Origin: Balanoglossus misakiensis
Lineage: Eukaryota > Hemichordata
Reading direction: 5' to 3'
Length of the DNA stretch: 64,000 nt
NCBI GenBank assembly: GCA_040954595.2
Contig: CM082582.2
Location: forward strand, 1,984,001 to 2,048,000
Each line of letters opens with the position of its first letter. Position 1 is the first letter of the stretch. Below are positions 12,020 through 23,900 of the stretch, piece after piece. Below the pieces are notes generated by a model, which worked only from the letters and a program-made list of their open reading frames with translations, searched no databases and was not told the DNA's origin. A program made the translations under genes and the position numbers.

Positions 12020-14149
12020 GGCGGGATGTCTTCTCACACTGGGCTCTACGAAGATTCAAACTGCTGACAGAAGGATACAACTGTTAATGGTGGGATTTCT
12101 TCTCACACTGGGCTCAAAGAACAGGCAAAACGCTGACAGAAGGAAACATCTGTTAATGGTGGGATGTCTTCTCACACTGGGCTCTACGAAGATTCAAACC
12201 GCTGACAGAAGGATACAACTGTTAATGGTGGGATTTCTTCTCACACTGGGCTCAAAGAACAGTCAAAACGCTGACAGAAGGAAACATCTGTTAATGGCGG
12301 GATGTCTTCTCACACTGGGCTCTACGAAGATTCAAACCGCTGACAGAAGGATACAACTGTTAATGGTGGGATTTCTTCTCACACTGGGCTCTACGAAGAT
12401 TCAAAACGCTGACAGAAGGATGCAACTGTTAATGGAGGGATGTCTTCTCACACCGGGCTCAAAGAACATTCAAAACGCTGACAGAAGGAAACAGCTGTTA
12501 ATGGCGGGATGTCTTCTCACACTGGGCTCTACGAAGATTCAAAACGCTGACAGAAGGAAACATCTGTTAATGGCGGGATGTCTTCTCACACTGGGCTCAA
12601 AGAACATTCAAAACGCTGACAGAAGGAAACATCTGTTAATGGCGGGATGTCTTCTCACACTGGGCTCTACAAAGATTGAAACCGATGACAGAAGGAAATG
12701 GCTGTTAATGGCGGGATTTCTTCTCACACTGGGCTCTACGAACATTCAAAACGCTGACAGAAGGAAACGGCTGTTAATGGCGGGATGTCTTCTCACACTG
12801 GGCTCAAAGAACATTCAAAACGCTGACAGAACGAAACATCTGTTAATGGCGGGATGTCTTCTCACACTGGGCTCTACGAAGATTCAAACCGCTGACAGAA
12901 GGAAACATCTGTTAATGGTGGGATGTCTTCTCACTCTGGGCTCTACGAAGATTCAAACCGCTGACAGAAGGAAACATCTGTTAATGGCGGGATTTCTTCT
13001 CACACTGGGCTCTACGAACATTCAAAACGCTGACAGAAGGAAACATCTGTTAATGGCGGGATTTCTTCTCACACTGGGCTCTACGAAGATTCAAACCGCT
13101 GACAGAAGGAAACATCTGTTAATGGTGAGATGTCTTCTCACACTAGGCTCTACGAACATTCAAAACGCTGACAGAAGGAAACATCTGTTAATGGCGGGAT
13201 GTCTTCTCACACTGGGCTCTACGAAGATTCAAAACGCTGACAGAAGGAAATGGCTGTTAATGGCGGGATGTCTTCTCACACTGGGCTCAAAGAACATTCA
13301 AAACGCTGACAGAACGAAACAACTGTTAATGGCGGGATGTCTTCTCACACCGGGCTCTACGAAGATTCAAACCGCTGACAGAAGGAAACATCTGTTAATG
13401 GCGGGATTTCTTCTCACACTGGGCTCTACGAACATTCAAAACGCTGACAGAAGGAAATGGGTGTTAATGGCGGGATTTCTTCTCACACTGGGCTCTACGA
13501 AGATTCAAACCGCTGACAGAAGGAAACGGCTGTTAATGGCGGGATGTCTTCTCACACTTGGCTCTACGAAGATTCAAACCGCTGACAGAAGGAAACGGCT
13601 GTTAATGGCGTGATGTCTTCTCACACTTGGCTCTACGAACATTCAAAACGCTGACAGAAGGAAACATCTGTTAATGGCGGGATGTCTTCTCACACTGGGC
13701 TCTACGAACATTCAAAACGCTGACAGAGGGAAACGGCTGTTAATGGTGGGATGTCTTCTCACACCGGGCTCTACGAACATTCAACATGCTGACAGAGGGA
13801 AACGGCTTTTAATGGTGGGATGTCTTCTCACACTGGGCTCTACGAACATTCAAAACGCTGACAGAGGGAAACGGCTGTTAATGGTGGGATGTCTTCTCAC
13901 ACTGGGCTCTACAAACATTCAAAACGCTGACAGAGGGAAACATCTGTTAATGGTGGGATGTCTTCTCACACTGGGCTCTACCAACATTCAAAACGCTGAC
14001 AGAGGGAAACGGTTGTTAATGGCGGGATGTCTTCTCACACCGGGCTCTACGAAGATTCAAAACGCTGACAGAGGGAAACATCTGTTAATGGTGGGATGTC
14101 TTCTCACACTGGGCTCAAAGAACATTCAAAACGCTGACAGAAGGAAACA

Positions 14150-14158
14150 TCTGTTAAT
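14150..14158 (+). repeat. Target-site duplication, 5' side of LINE copy 2
   Basis: TCTGTTAAT stands at exactly the same satellite position as for copy 1. The identical junction means the site was copied by duplication, not hit twice. Confidence 0.85.
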
Positions 14159-14656
14159 CTGCAAGAGATTGTTCGCCTGAGCACGGCGAAAGCAGAAATG
14201 GAGGACCGATCAAAGCGAAACAACATTGTTCTCCGCGGAGTGGAAGAAGACGGAAACGAGTCGTGGGAGGACACCGAACAGAAGGTAAAGGCCATACTAT
14301 CAGAGAAAATGAACATAACAGAGAGTATCGAGTTCGAAAGAGTACACAGAATGAAAGGTAGACCCGGCAGCAACAGACCGATAGTGGCAATGTGCAGCAC
14401 ATTTAAAGACAGAGAAAAGATCTTGTCCAAGAAGAAAGAGCTCCGCGGCACGGACATTTTTGTTGATGAACACTACTCAAGCGAGACGAGTTTCATCAGG
14501 AAGAAACTATTCGGTAAGCGTAAAGAACTTAACAGTAAAAACATAAAGGCCTTTGTAAACTACAAGACACTTGTGGCCTATGAGAACGGAACCAAGAGAC
14601 TGTACAGCTATGATGAAAAGACTGACACGGTAATTACAAATGATCGCCCGAGATAG
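14159..14656 (+). pseudogene. LINE ORF1 protein, N-terminally truncated (copy 2)
   Basis: The predicted protein is identical to that of copy 1: the tail of a coiled coil, the RRM-like start RNNIVLRGVEEDG and the L1-type C-terminal domain, ending at a TAG at 14,654-14,656. The next frame-compatible sequence is the endonuclease of ORF2, with only that stop between them. Loss of the N-terminal coiled coil should prevent trimer formation. Confidence 0.82.
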
Positions 14657-17600
14657 GGCGGTGGCCAAGGCCCAGTAGGACACTTTGAAAATAAAAATCT
14701 TTGCTTGCTTTCATGGAACGTACAAGGTTTATCCCGTAAATTGCATGATAACTCCATTGTTGAATATTTCAACCAATTTGATATAGTCTGTACCGTAGAA
14801 ACCTGGTTTCAAAAGAAATTATTGTCAGACAAAGTTTTACAGGGTTATAAATCATACCATTCTTGCAGAGAAAAAATGTCCCGTACCGGCAGATGCGCAG
14901 GTGGTGTTTCCGTCTTTGTTAAAAATTGGTGTTTGACAGGTATTTCTAGACTGACCAGATTCAATTTTTCTTATGCTAAATGGTAACAAGTTTGGCTTCT
15001 CAAAAAATGTTATTTTGGGATGTCTGTACATCCCACCAGATGGTTCCAAGAGCTACAATTTTGAAAAAAATGGGATCGAAATGCTGGGAAATCAGATTTC
15101 AGATCTGCAAGTAAACTATCCCGATAGTCATCTGTTTCTAATGGGCGATTTCAACGCAAGAACGGCACAAGATTATGATTATATTATCAATGATTCTATT
15201 CAACATGTACCTGTAGCATTTGATAATTATGAGGTTGATGAATTTGATATAGAACGTAAATCGAAAGATGGTGTGAGTAATACTTTTGGAAGAAGATTAT
15301 TAGAATTGTGCAGGGATCACTCCATTCATTTTTTGAATGGAAGATGTGGGAGGGATCTGGCTGGTAATTTTACTTGTATTGCTAACAGGGGGACCAGTGT
15401 AGTGGATTATATGATTGTGTCCAGTGATTTATTTAAACATGTTTCAGATTTTAATGTTGAAGATAGGAGTGACTCTGATCACTTCCCTTTGTCGTGTACC
15501 ATGAATATTGAATTGTCATGTCTTCCTGAAAATACACAAAGAGTCCAAGGCTCAGATTTTCACGACTATACATTTTTTAAGTGGGATAATGAGAAAAGGG
15601 GTAAATTTAATGAAAAGGTCACCTCAACGGAGGGTCAACAACGTATCAGTTGTATTCTTGATTCCGGGAGGGATGATATAAATGAGTTGACTTCAAAAGT
15701 GTATGCTTTATTGACATGGGCTGCAGCAGGCTTCCATAAGTTTACTGTCAAGACTAGGAATGTTACAAAGAGAGTATTGCAGCCAAAATGGTTCAACAAA
15801 GATTGTGAAATAGGTAAAATGAATATGTACAAAGCCCTCCGTTATTTCAGAGATTTAAATGACCAGGAGAGTTTAAAAAATTATAAGGATCGCAAGGAAA
15901 CGTTTAAATCTCTGTGTAGAATCAACAAAGAAAATTTTTATTCTTCATTCTGTAACAATGGGGAGAACATTTGGAAACGAGTTAAATATTTTAAGGGGGG
16001 CCAAAAACCCCTCTCCAATATCTCAGCTGCTGACTGGATGGAGCACTTTGATAAATTGCACAACCCTGTTTACCAGAAAACCAATTTTGATATCAGTGTG
16101 GAAAATTTTCTTGAAACCATTGAATTCTCTCACGAAGATGAAACCCCCAATGAGGACATTCTCAACCATCCTATTAGCAACGATGAGATATTGTATGCTT
16201 TGGATATGCTTAAAACTGGTAAATCACCTGGTCCTGATGGCTTACCAAATGAATTTTACAGAGATGCTAAAAATAGTCTTATGCCTGTATTACACTTTAT
16301 GTTTAATGCCATTTTTGATGCTGGTGTATTTCCAAGAGACTGGAGTATGGGTATCATAGTTCCGCTACATAAGAAGGGTAGTTTTCATGACCCAAATAAT
16401 TTCCGAGGCATAACGCTTCTGGACTCGATTGGTAAAATTGTTACTTTTATCTTGAACCAGAGATTGACTAAATGGGCAGAGATGATCGGTTGCATTACTG
16501 AGTGTCAGACTGGCTTCAGACGTGGTTATAGCACCATTGATAACATCTTTACGTTACATGTCATGGTTCAAAAGTATCTTTGTAGATCAAGGGGACGCTT
16601 TTATTGTGCATTTATAGATTTCAGTAAGGCTTTCGACACTGTAAATCACAATTTGTTGCTGTACAGACTGTCCACTGAGGGTGTACAGGGTAAAATGTTT
16701 AATATTCTTAAGTCAATGTACCATGGGCTTAAATCCTGTGTAAAATCCCAACAAGGGAGAACTAACTATTTTCAGTGTTCTGTTGGCGTGCGTCAGGGAT
16801 GCATGTTGAGTCCCTTTTTGTTTTCACTTTTTATAAATGAATTAAATACCATGTTAGAAAATTCGGACCAGGGAGGTATACAACTGACACAAGATTTGTA
16901 CGATTTATTTTCACTTTTGTATGCTGACGATGTAACAATATTTAGTGACACCCCAGGACGATTACAAAATCTGCTTCGAGTTTTAGAGTCTTTCTGTGCT
17001 AAGTGGAAAATGAATGTAAATCTTAACAAATCACATGTCATTGTTTTTAGGCGAGGGGGCATTCTGAAAAAGAGTGAAAAATGGGTTTTTAATGGACAAA
17101 AAGTGAAAACTGTAAGTTATTACAAATACCTTTGGCTTATGATATCTAGTCGTAATGTTTGGAGTAAAGCTGTACTTACCTTAGCAGATCAAGCTAGGAA
17201 AGCTATGGGTTGTATTCTCTGTATGATTAGAAATACTTGTCCTTTGACTTTTCAAGAATACTTTAAGCTTTTTGATACCATGGTATTACCAATTTTGACA
17301 TATGGGGCTGAAATTTGGGGTTACCGCATGTATAGTGTAGTTGAACGAGTCCACCTTAAATACTGTAAAGCTTTCATGGGAATCAAATCTACTACCCCGG
17401 ATGTCTTTGTTTTAGGGGAATGTGGTAGATTCCCAATTTTCATACATAGTTTTAAAAAGGTTTTATCATATTGGTATAAACTTCTAAATATGCCCCAAAA
17501 CAGAATTGCTAAGCATGCATATCAGCTAGCTATATCACTCGATGAAAATAACAAAGAATCCTGGGCTACCCATGTTAAACATTTACTTTGTGAGCATGGT

Positions 17601-18119
17601 TTTGGGGAAGTCTGGTTTTGGCAAGGTCCGGGAGATTTCAATGTCTTCCTCCAACATTTTACACAAAGAGCTATGGATATTTTTAAACAAAACTGGCATG
17701 CAGAAGTGTGTAGTAAAGACAAACTCCGTGTGTATTGTAATTTTAAATTTTTATTCCACACAGAAGATTATTTAACATCGAACATGTTCTTCAGGTTCAA
17801 GAGAGCACTTGCCTGTCTCAGAAGCTCTGGGCTAGATCTAGAAATTGAAAAAGGTAGAGCCCAGGGCGTTGCTCTCGAAGATAGAATATGTCAAATTTGT
17901 GACTCACATGAAATAGAGAACGAATTCCATTTCATTTGTATTTGCCCTTTATATCACAATTTAAGACTCCAACATTTACCACAGTGGTCTTATTCACAGC
18001 CAACGATTGAAAAGTTTTATGCACTAATGTCTTCCTCCAATAATACTGTCATTTTCAAGCTGGCACTATTTGTATATAAGGCGTATAAATTGAGAGAAGA
18101 AATCTTTATAAACATGTAA
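14657..18119 (+). pseudogene. LINE ORF2 endonuclease/reverse transcriptase, frameshifted, YADD intact (copy 2)
   Basis: The architecture matches copy 1: an endonuclease start in the ORF1 frame up to 14,986, then a 1,048-residue frame from 14,973 carrying GDFNAR, SDH, FIDFSKAFD, GVRQGCMLSP, the YADD box (codons at 16,920-16,931) and the C-terminal CQICD...HFICICPLY knuckle. The same frame break lies within the overlap 14,955-14,986, so it predates the duplication. Unlike copy 1 the catalytic YADD is complete. This copy instead reads YKYLWLM where copy 1 has YKYLGLM, a Gly to Trp change at residue 721 in the conserved primer-grip region (near 17,133). Other differences are K371N and F490V. With the frameshift and truncated ORF1, autonomous activity is unlikely. 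Confidence 0.92.
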
Positions 18120-18224
18120 AGTACTCACTCTCATGATGTATATATTTTTTGTATTTATAATCTAATGTTGCAATATGGGCCGGAGGCCTTTAAGAGCAAT
18201 AAATATATATATATATATATAAAA
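18120..18224 (+). other. LINE 3' UTR, stem-loop and (TA)n tail (copy 2)
   Basis: Same as copy 1: GGCCGGAGGCC stem-loop at 18,178-18,188, AATAAA-like signal, and a TA run of 17 nt followed by AAAA. Microsatellite slippage explains the length difference from copy 1. Confidence 0.75.
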
Positions 18225-18233
18225 TCTGTTAAT
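18225..18233 (+). repeat. Target-site duplication, 3' side of LINE copy 2
   Basis: TCTGTTAAT follows the AAAA of the tail and restarts the satellite, exactly as at 12,011. Confidence 0.85.
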
Positions 18234-20991
18234 GGCGGGATGTCTTCTCACACTGGGCTCTACGAAGATTCAAACTGCTGACAGAAGGATACAACTGTTA
18301 ATGGTGGGATTTCTTCTCACACTGGGCTCAAAGAACAGGCAAAACGCTGACAGAAGGCAACATCTGTTAATGGCGGGATGTCTTCTCACACTGGGCTCTA
18401 CGTAGATTCAAACCGCTGACAGAAGGATACAACTGTTAATGGTGATATTTCTTCTCACACTGGGCTCAAAGAACAGTCAAAACGCTGACAGAAGGAAACA
18501 TCTGTTAATGGCGGGATGTCTTCTCACACTGGGCTCTACGAAGATTCAAACCGCTGACAGAAGGATACAACTGTTAATGGTGGGATTTCTTCTCACACTG
18601 GGCTCTACGAAGATTCAAAACGCTGACAGAAGGATGCAACTGTTAATGGCGGGATGTCTTCTCACACCGGGCTCAAAGAACATTCAAAACGCTGACAGAA
18701 GGAAACAGCTGTTAATGGCGGGATGTCTTCTCACACTGGGCTCTACGAAGATTCAAAACGCTGACAGAAGGAAACATCTGTTAATGGCGGGATGTCTTCT
18801 CACACTGGGCTCAAAGAACATTCAAAACGCTGACAGAAGGAAACATCTGTTAATGGCGGGATGTCTTCTCACACTGGGCTCTACAAAGATTGAAACCGAT
18901 GACAGAAGGAAATGGCTGTTAATGGCGGGATTTCTTCTCACACTGGGCTCTACGAAGATTCAAAACGCTGACAGAAGGAAACGGCTGTTAATGGCGGGAT
19001 GTCTTCTCACACTGGGCTCAAAGAACATTCAAAACGCTGACAGAAGGAAACATCTGTTAATGGTGAGATGTCTTCTCACACTAGGCTCTACGAACATTCA
19101 AAACGCTGACAGAAGGAAACATCTGTTAATGGCGGGATGTCTTCTCACACTGGGCTCTACGAAGATTCAAAACGCTGACAGAAGGAAACGGCTGTTAATG
19201 GCGGGATGTCTTCTCACACTGGGCTCAAAGAACATTCAAAACGCTGACAGAACGAAACAACTGTTAATGGCGGGATGTCTTCTCACACTGGGCTCTACGT
19301 AGATTCAAACCGCTGACAGAAGGAAACATCTGTTAATGGCGGGATGTCTTCTCACACTGGGCTCTACGAACATTCAAAACGCTGACAGAGGGAAACAGCT
19401 GTTAATGGCGGGATGTCTTCTCACACTGGGCTCTACCAACATTCAAAACGCTGACAGAGGGAAACGGTTGTTAATGGCGGGATGTCTTCTCACACCGGGC
19501 TCTACGAAGATTCAAAACGCTGACAGAGGGAAACATCTGTTAATGGTGGGATGTCTTCTCACACTGGGCTCTACGAACATTCAAAACGCTGACAGAGGGA
19601 AACGGTTGTTAATGGCGGGATGTCTTCTCACACCGGGCTCTACGAAGATTCAAAACGCTGACAGAGGGAAACATCTGTTAATGTTGGGATGTCTTCTCAC
19701 ACTGGGCTCTACGAACATTCAAAACGCTGACAGAAGGAAACATCTGTTAATGGCGGGATGTCTTCTCACACCGGGCTCTACGAACATTCAAAACACTGAC
19801 AGAGGGAAACGGCTGTTAATGGTGGGATGTCTTCTCACACTGGGCTCAAAGAACATTCAAAACGCTGACAGAAGGATACAACTGTTAATGGCGGGATGTC
19901 TTCTCACACCGGGCTCAAAGAACATTCAAAACGCTGACAGAAGGAAACAGCTGTTAATGGCGGGATGTCTTCTCACACTGGGCTCTACGAAGATTGAAAC
20001 CGCTGACAGAAGGAAATGGCTGTTAATGGCAGGATTTCTTCTCACACTGGGCTCAAAGAACATTCAAAACGCTGACAGAAGGAAACATCTGTTAATGGCG
20101 GGATGTCTTCTCACACTGGGCTCTACGAAGATTGAAACCGATGACAGAAGGAAATGGCTGTTAATGGCGGGATTTCTTCTCACACTGGGCTCTATGAAGA
20201 TTCAAAACGCTGACAGAAGGAAACGGCTGTTAATGGTGGGATGTCTTCTCACACTGGGCTCTACGAACATTCAAAACGCTGACAGAGGGAAACGGATGTT
20301 AATGGTGTGATGTCTTCTCACACTGGGCTCTACGAACATTCAAAACGCTGACAGAAGGAAATGGCTGTTAATGGCGGGATGTCTTCTCACACTGGGCTCA
20401 AAGAACATTCAAAACGCTGACAGAACGAAACATCTGTTAATGGCGGGATGTCTTCTCACACTGGGCTCTACGAAGATTCAAACCACTGACAGAAGGAAAC
20501 ATCTGTTAATGGCGGGATTTCTTCTCACACTGGGCTCTACGAACATTCAAAATGCTGACAGAAGGAAATGGCTGTTAATGGCGGGATTTCTTCTCACACT
20601 GGGCTCTACGAACATTCAAAACGCTGACAGAAGGAAACGGCTGTTAATGGCGGGATGTCTTCTCACACTGGGCTCAAAGAACATTCAAAACGCTGACAGA
20701 ACGAAACATCTGTTAATGGCGGGATGTCTTCTCACACTGGGCTCTACGAAGATTCAAAACGCTGACAGAAGGAAATGGCTGTTAATGGCGGGATTTCTTC
20801 TCACACTGGGCTCTACGAAGATTCAAACCGCTGACAGAAGGAAACGGCTGTTAATGGCGGGATGTCTTCTCACACTTGGCTCTACGAAGATTCAAACCGC
20901 TGACAGAAGGAAACGGCTGTTATAAGCGGGATGTCTTCTCACACTTGGCTCTACGAACATTCAAAACGCTGACAGAAGGAAACATCTGTTA

Positions 20992-23900
20992 ATGGCGGGA
21001 TGTCTTCTCACACTTGGCTCTACGAACATTCAAAACGCTGACAGAAGGAAACATCTGTTAATGGCGGGATGTCTTCTCACACTGGGCTCTACGAACATTC
21101 AAAACGCTGACAGAGGGAAACGGCTGTTAATGGTGGGATGTCTTCTCACACCGGGCTCTACGAACATTCAAAACGCTGACAGAGGGAAACGGCTGTTAAT
21201 GGTGGGATGTCTTCTCACACTGGGCTCTACGAACATTCAAAACGCTGACAGAGGGAAACATATGTTAATGGTTGGATGTCTTCTCACACTGGGCTCTACG
21301 AACATTCAAAACGCTGACAGAGGGAAACGGGTGTTAATGGCGGGATGTCTTCTCACACCGGGCTCTACGAAGATTCAAAACGCTGACAGAACGAAACATC
21401 TGTTAATGGCGGGATGTCTTCTCACACTGGGCTCTACGAACATTCAAAACGCTGACAGAGGGAAACGGTTGTTAATGGCGGGATTTCTTCTCACACCGGG
21501 CTCTACGAAGATTCAAAACGCTGACAGAGGGAAACATCTGTTAATGGTGGGATGTCTTCTCACACTGGGCTCTACGAACATTCAAAACGCTGACAGAAGG
21601 AAACATCTGTTAATGGCGGGATGTCTTCTCACACCGGGCTCTACGAACATTCAAAACGCTGACAGAGGGAAACGGCTGTTAATGGTGGGATGTCTTCTCA
21701 CACTGGGCTCTACGAAGATTCAAAACGCTGACAGAGGGAAACGGCTGTTAATGGTGGGATGTCTTCTCACACCGGGCTCTCAGAAGATTCAAAACGCTGA
21801 CAGAGGGAAACATCTGTTAATGGTTGGATGTCTTCTCACACTGGGCTCTGCGAACATTCAAAACGCTGACAGAGGGAAACGGCTGTTAATGGTGGGATGT
21901 CTTCTCACACTGGGCTCTGCGAACATTCAAAACGCTGACAGAGGGAAACGGCTGTTAATGGTGGGATGTCTTCTCACACCGGGCTCTACGAAGATTCAAA
22001 ACGCTGACAGAGGGAAACATCTGTTAATGGTGGGATGTCTTCTCACACTGGGCTCTACGAACATTCAAAACGCTGACAGAGGGAAACGGTTGTTAATGGT
22101 GGGATGTCTTCTCACACCGGGCTCTCCGAAGATTCAAAACGCTGACAGAGGGAAACATCTGTTAATGGTTGGATGTCTTCTCACACTGGGCTCTGCGAAC
22201 ATTCAAAACGCTGACAGAGGGAAACGGCTGTTAATGGTGGGATGTCTTCTCACACTGGGCTCTGCGAACATTCAAAACGCTGACAGAGGGAAACGGCTGT
22301 TAATGGTGGGATGTCTTCTCACACCGGGCTCTACGAAGATTCAAAACGCTGACAGAGGGAAACATCTGTTAATGGTGGGATGTCTTCTCACACTGGGCTC
22401 TACGAACATTCAAAACGCTGACAGAGGGAAACGGTTGTTAATGGCGGGATGTCTTCTCACACCGGGCTCTACGAAGATTCAAACCACTGACAGAACGAAA
22501 CATCTGTTAATGGCGGGATGTCTTCTCACACTGGGCTCTACGAACATTCAAAACGCTGACAGAGGGAAACGGTTGTTAATGGCGGGATTTCTTCTCACAC
22601 CAGGCTCTACGAAGATTCAAAACGCTGACAGAGGGAAACATCTGTTAATGGTGGGATGTCTTCTCACACTGGGCTCTACGAACATTCAAAACGCTGACAG
22701 AAGGAAACATCTGTTAATGGCGGGATGTCTTCTCACACCGGGCTCTACGAACATTCAAAACGCTGACAGAGGGAAACGGCTGTTAATGGTGGGATGTCTT
22801 CTCACACTGGGCTCTACGAAGATTCAAAACGCTGACAGAGGGAAACGGCTGTTAATGGTGGGATGTCTTCTCACACCGGGCTCTCAGAAGATTCAAAACG
22901 CTGACAGAGGGAAACATCTGTTAATGGTTGGATGTTTTCTCACACTGGGCTCTGCGAACATTCAAAACGCTGACAGAGGGAAACGGCTGTTAATGGTGGG
23001 ATGTCTTCTCACACTGGGCTCTGCGAACATTAAAAACGCTGACAGAGGGAAACGGCTGTTAATGGTGGGATGTCTTCTCACACCGGGCTCTACGAAGATT
23101 CAAAACGCTGACAGAGGGAAACATCTGTTAATGGTGGGATGTCTTCTCACACTGGGCTCTACGAACATTCAAAACGCTGACAGAGGGAAACGGTTGTTAA
23201 TGGTGGGATGTCTTCTCACACCGGGCTCTCCGAAGATTCAAAACGCTGACAGAGGGAAACATCTGTTAATGGTTGGATGTCTTCTCACACTGGGCTCTGC
23301 GAACATTCAAAACGCTGACAGAGGGAAACGGCTGTTAATGGTGGGATGTCTTCTCACACTGGGCTCTGCGAACATTCAAAACGCTGACAGAGGGAAACGG
23401 CTGTTAATGGTGGGATGTCTTCTCACACCGGGCTCTACGAAGATTCAAAACGCTGACAGAGGGAAACATCTGTTAATGGTGGGATGTCTTCTCACACTGG
23501 GCTCTACGAACATTCAAAACGCTGACAGAGGGAAACGGTTGTTAATGGCGGGATGTCTTCTCACACCAGGCTCTACGAAGATTCAAACCACTGACAGAAG
23601 GAAATATCTGTTAATGGCGGGATTTCTTCTCACACTGGGCTCTACGAACATTCAAAACGCTGACAGAAGGAAATGGCTGTAAATGGCGGGATTTCTTCTC
23701 ACACTGGGCTCTACGAACATTCAAAACGCTGACAGAAGGAAACGGCTGTTAATGGCGGGATGTCTTCTCACACTGGGCTCAAAGAACATTCAAAACGCTG
23801 ACAGAACGAAACATCTGTTAATGGTTGGATGTCTTCTCACACTGGGCTCTGCGAACATTCAAAACGCTGACAGAGGGAAACGGCTGTTAATGGTGGGATG

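Larger units (their letters stand above)
12011..14158 (+). repeat. 69-bp satellite array, segment 2 (about 31 monomers)
   Basis: This is the same monomer family, lying between the two LINE copies. Its first ~1.2 kb matches the satellite downstream of LINE copy 2 monomer by monomer, including rare variants (CAAACTGCTGAC, AACAGGCAAAAC, GATTGAAACCGATGAC). Its last monomer before 14,159 carries the same TCAAAGAACATTC variant as the one before LINE copy 1. An ATGGCGTGA stop variant occurs near 13,611. The segment is one part of a 6.2-kb satellite-plus-LINE unit. Confidence 0.93.
14159..18224 (+). mobile_element. LINE (non-LTR retrotransposon), 5'-truncated, copy 2
   Basis: This 4,066-bp copy is almost identical to the one at 7,943, with an offset of 6,216 bp. 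It has the same 5' truncation point, target duplication and flanking monomers. I noticed only about ten substitutions (for example at 14,671, 15,367, 16,083, 16,361, 16,440, 16,929, 17,133 and 17,873) plus a 2-bp difference in the TA tail. It arose by tandem duplication of satellite plus LINE. It differs in the reverse-transcriptase core: YADD is intact here. Confidence 0.93.

Noticed and set aside
7934-18233. Site-specific LINE targeting the 69-bp satellite
   Set aside because: Only one independent insertion is seen, because the second is a duplication, so specificity cannot be inferred.
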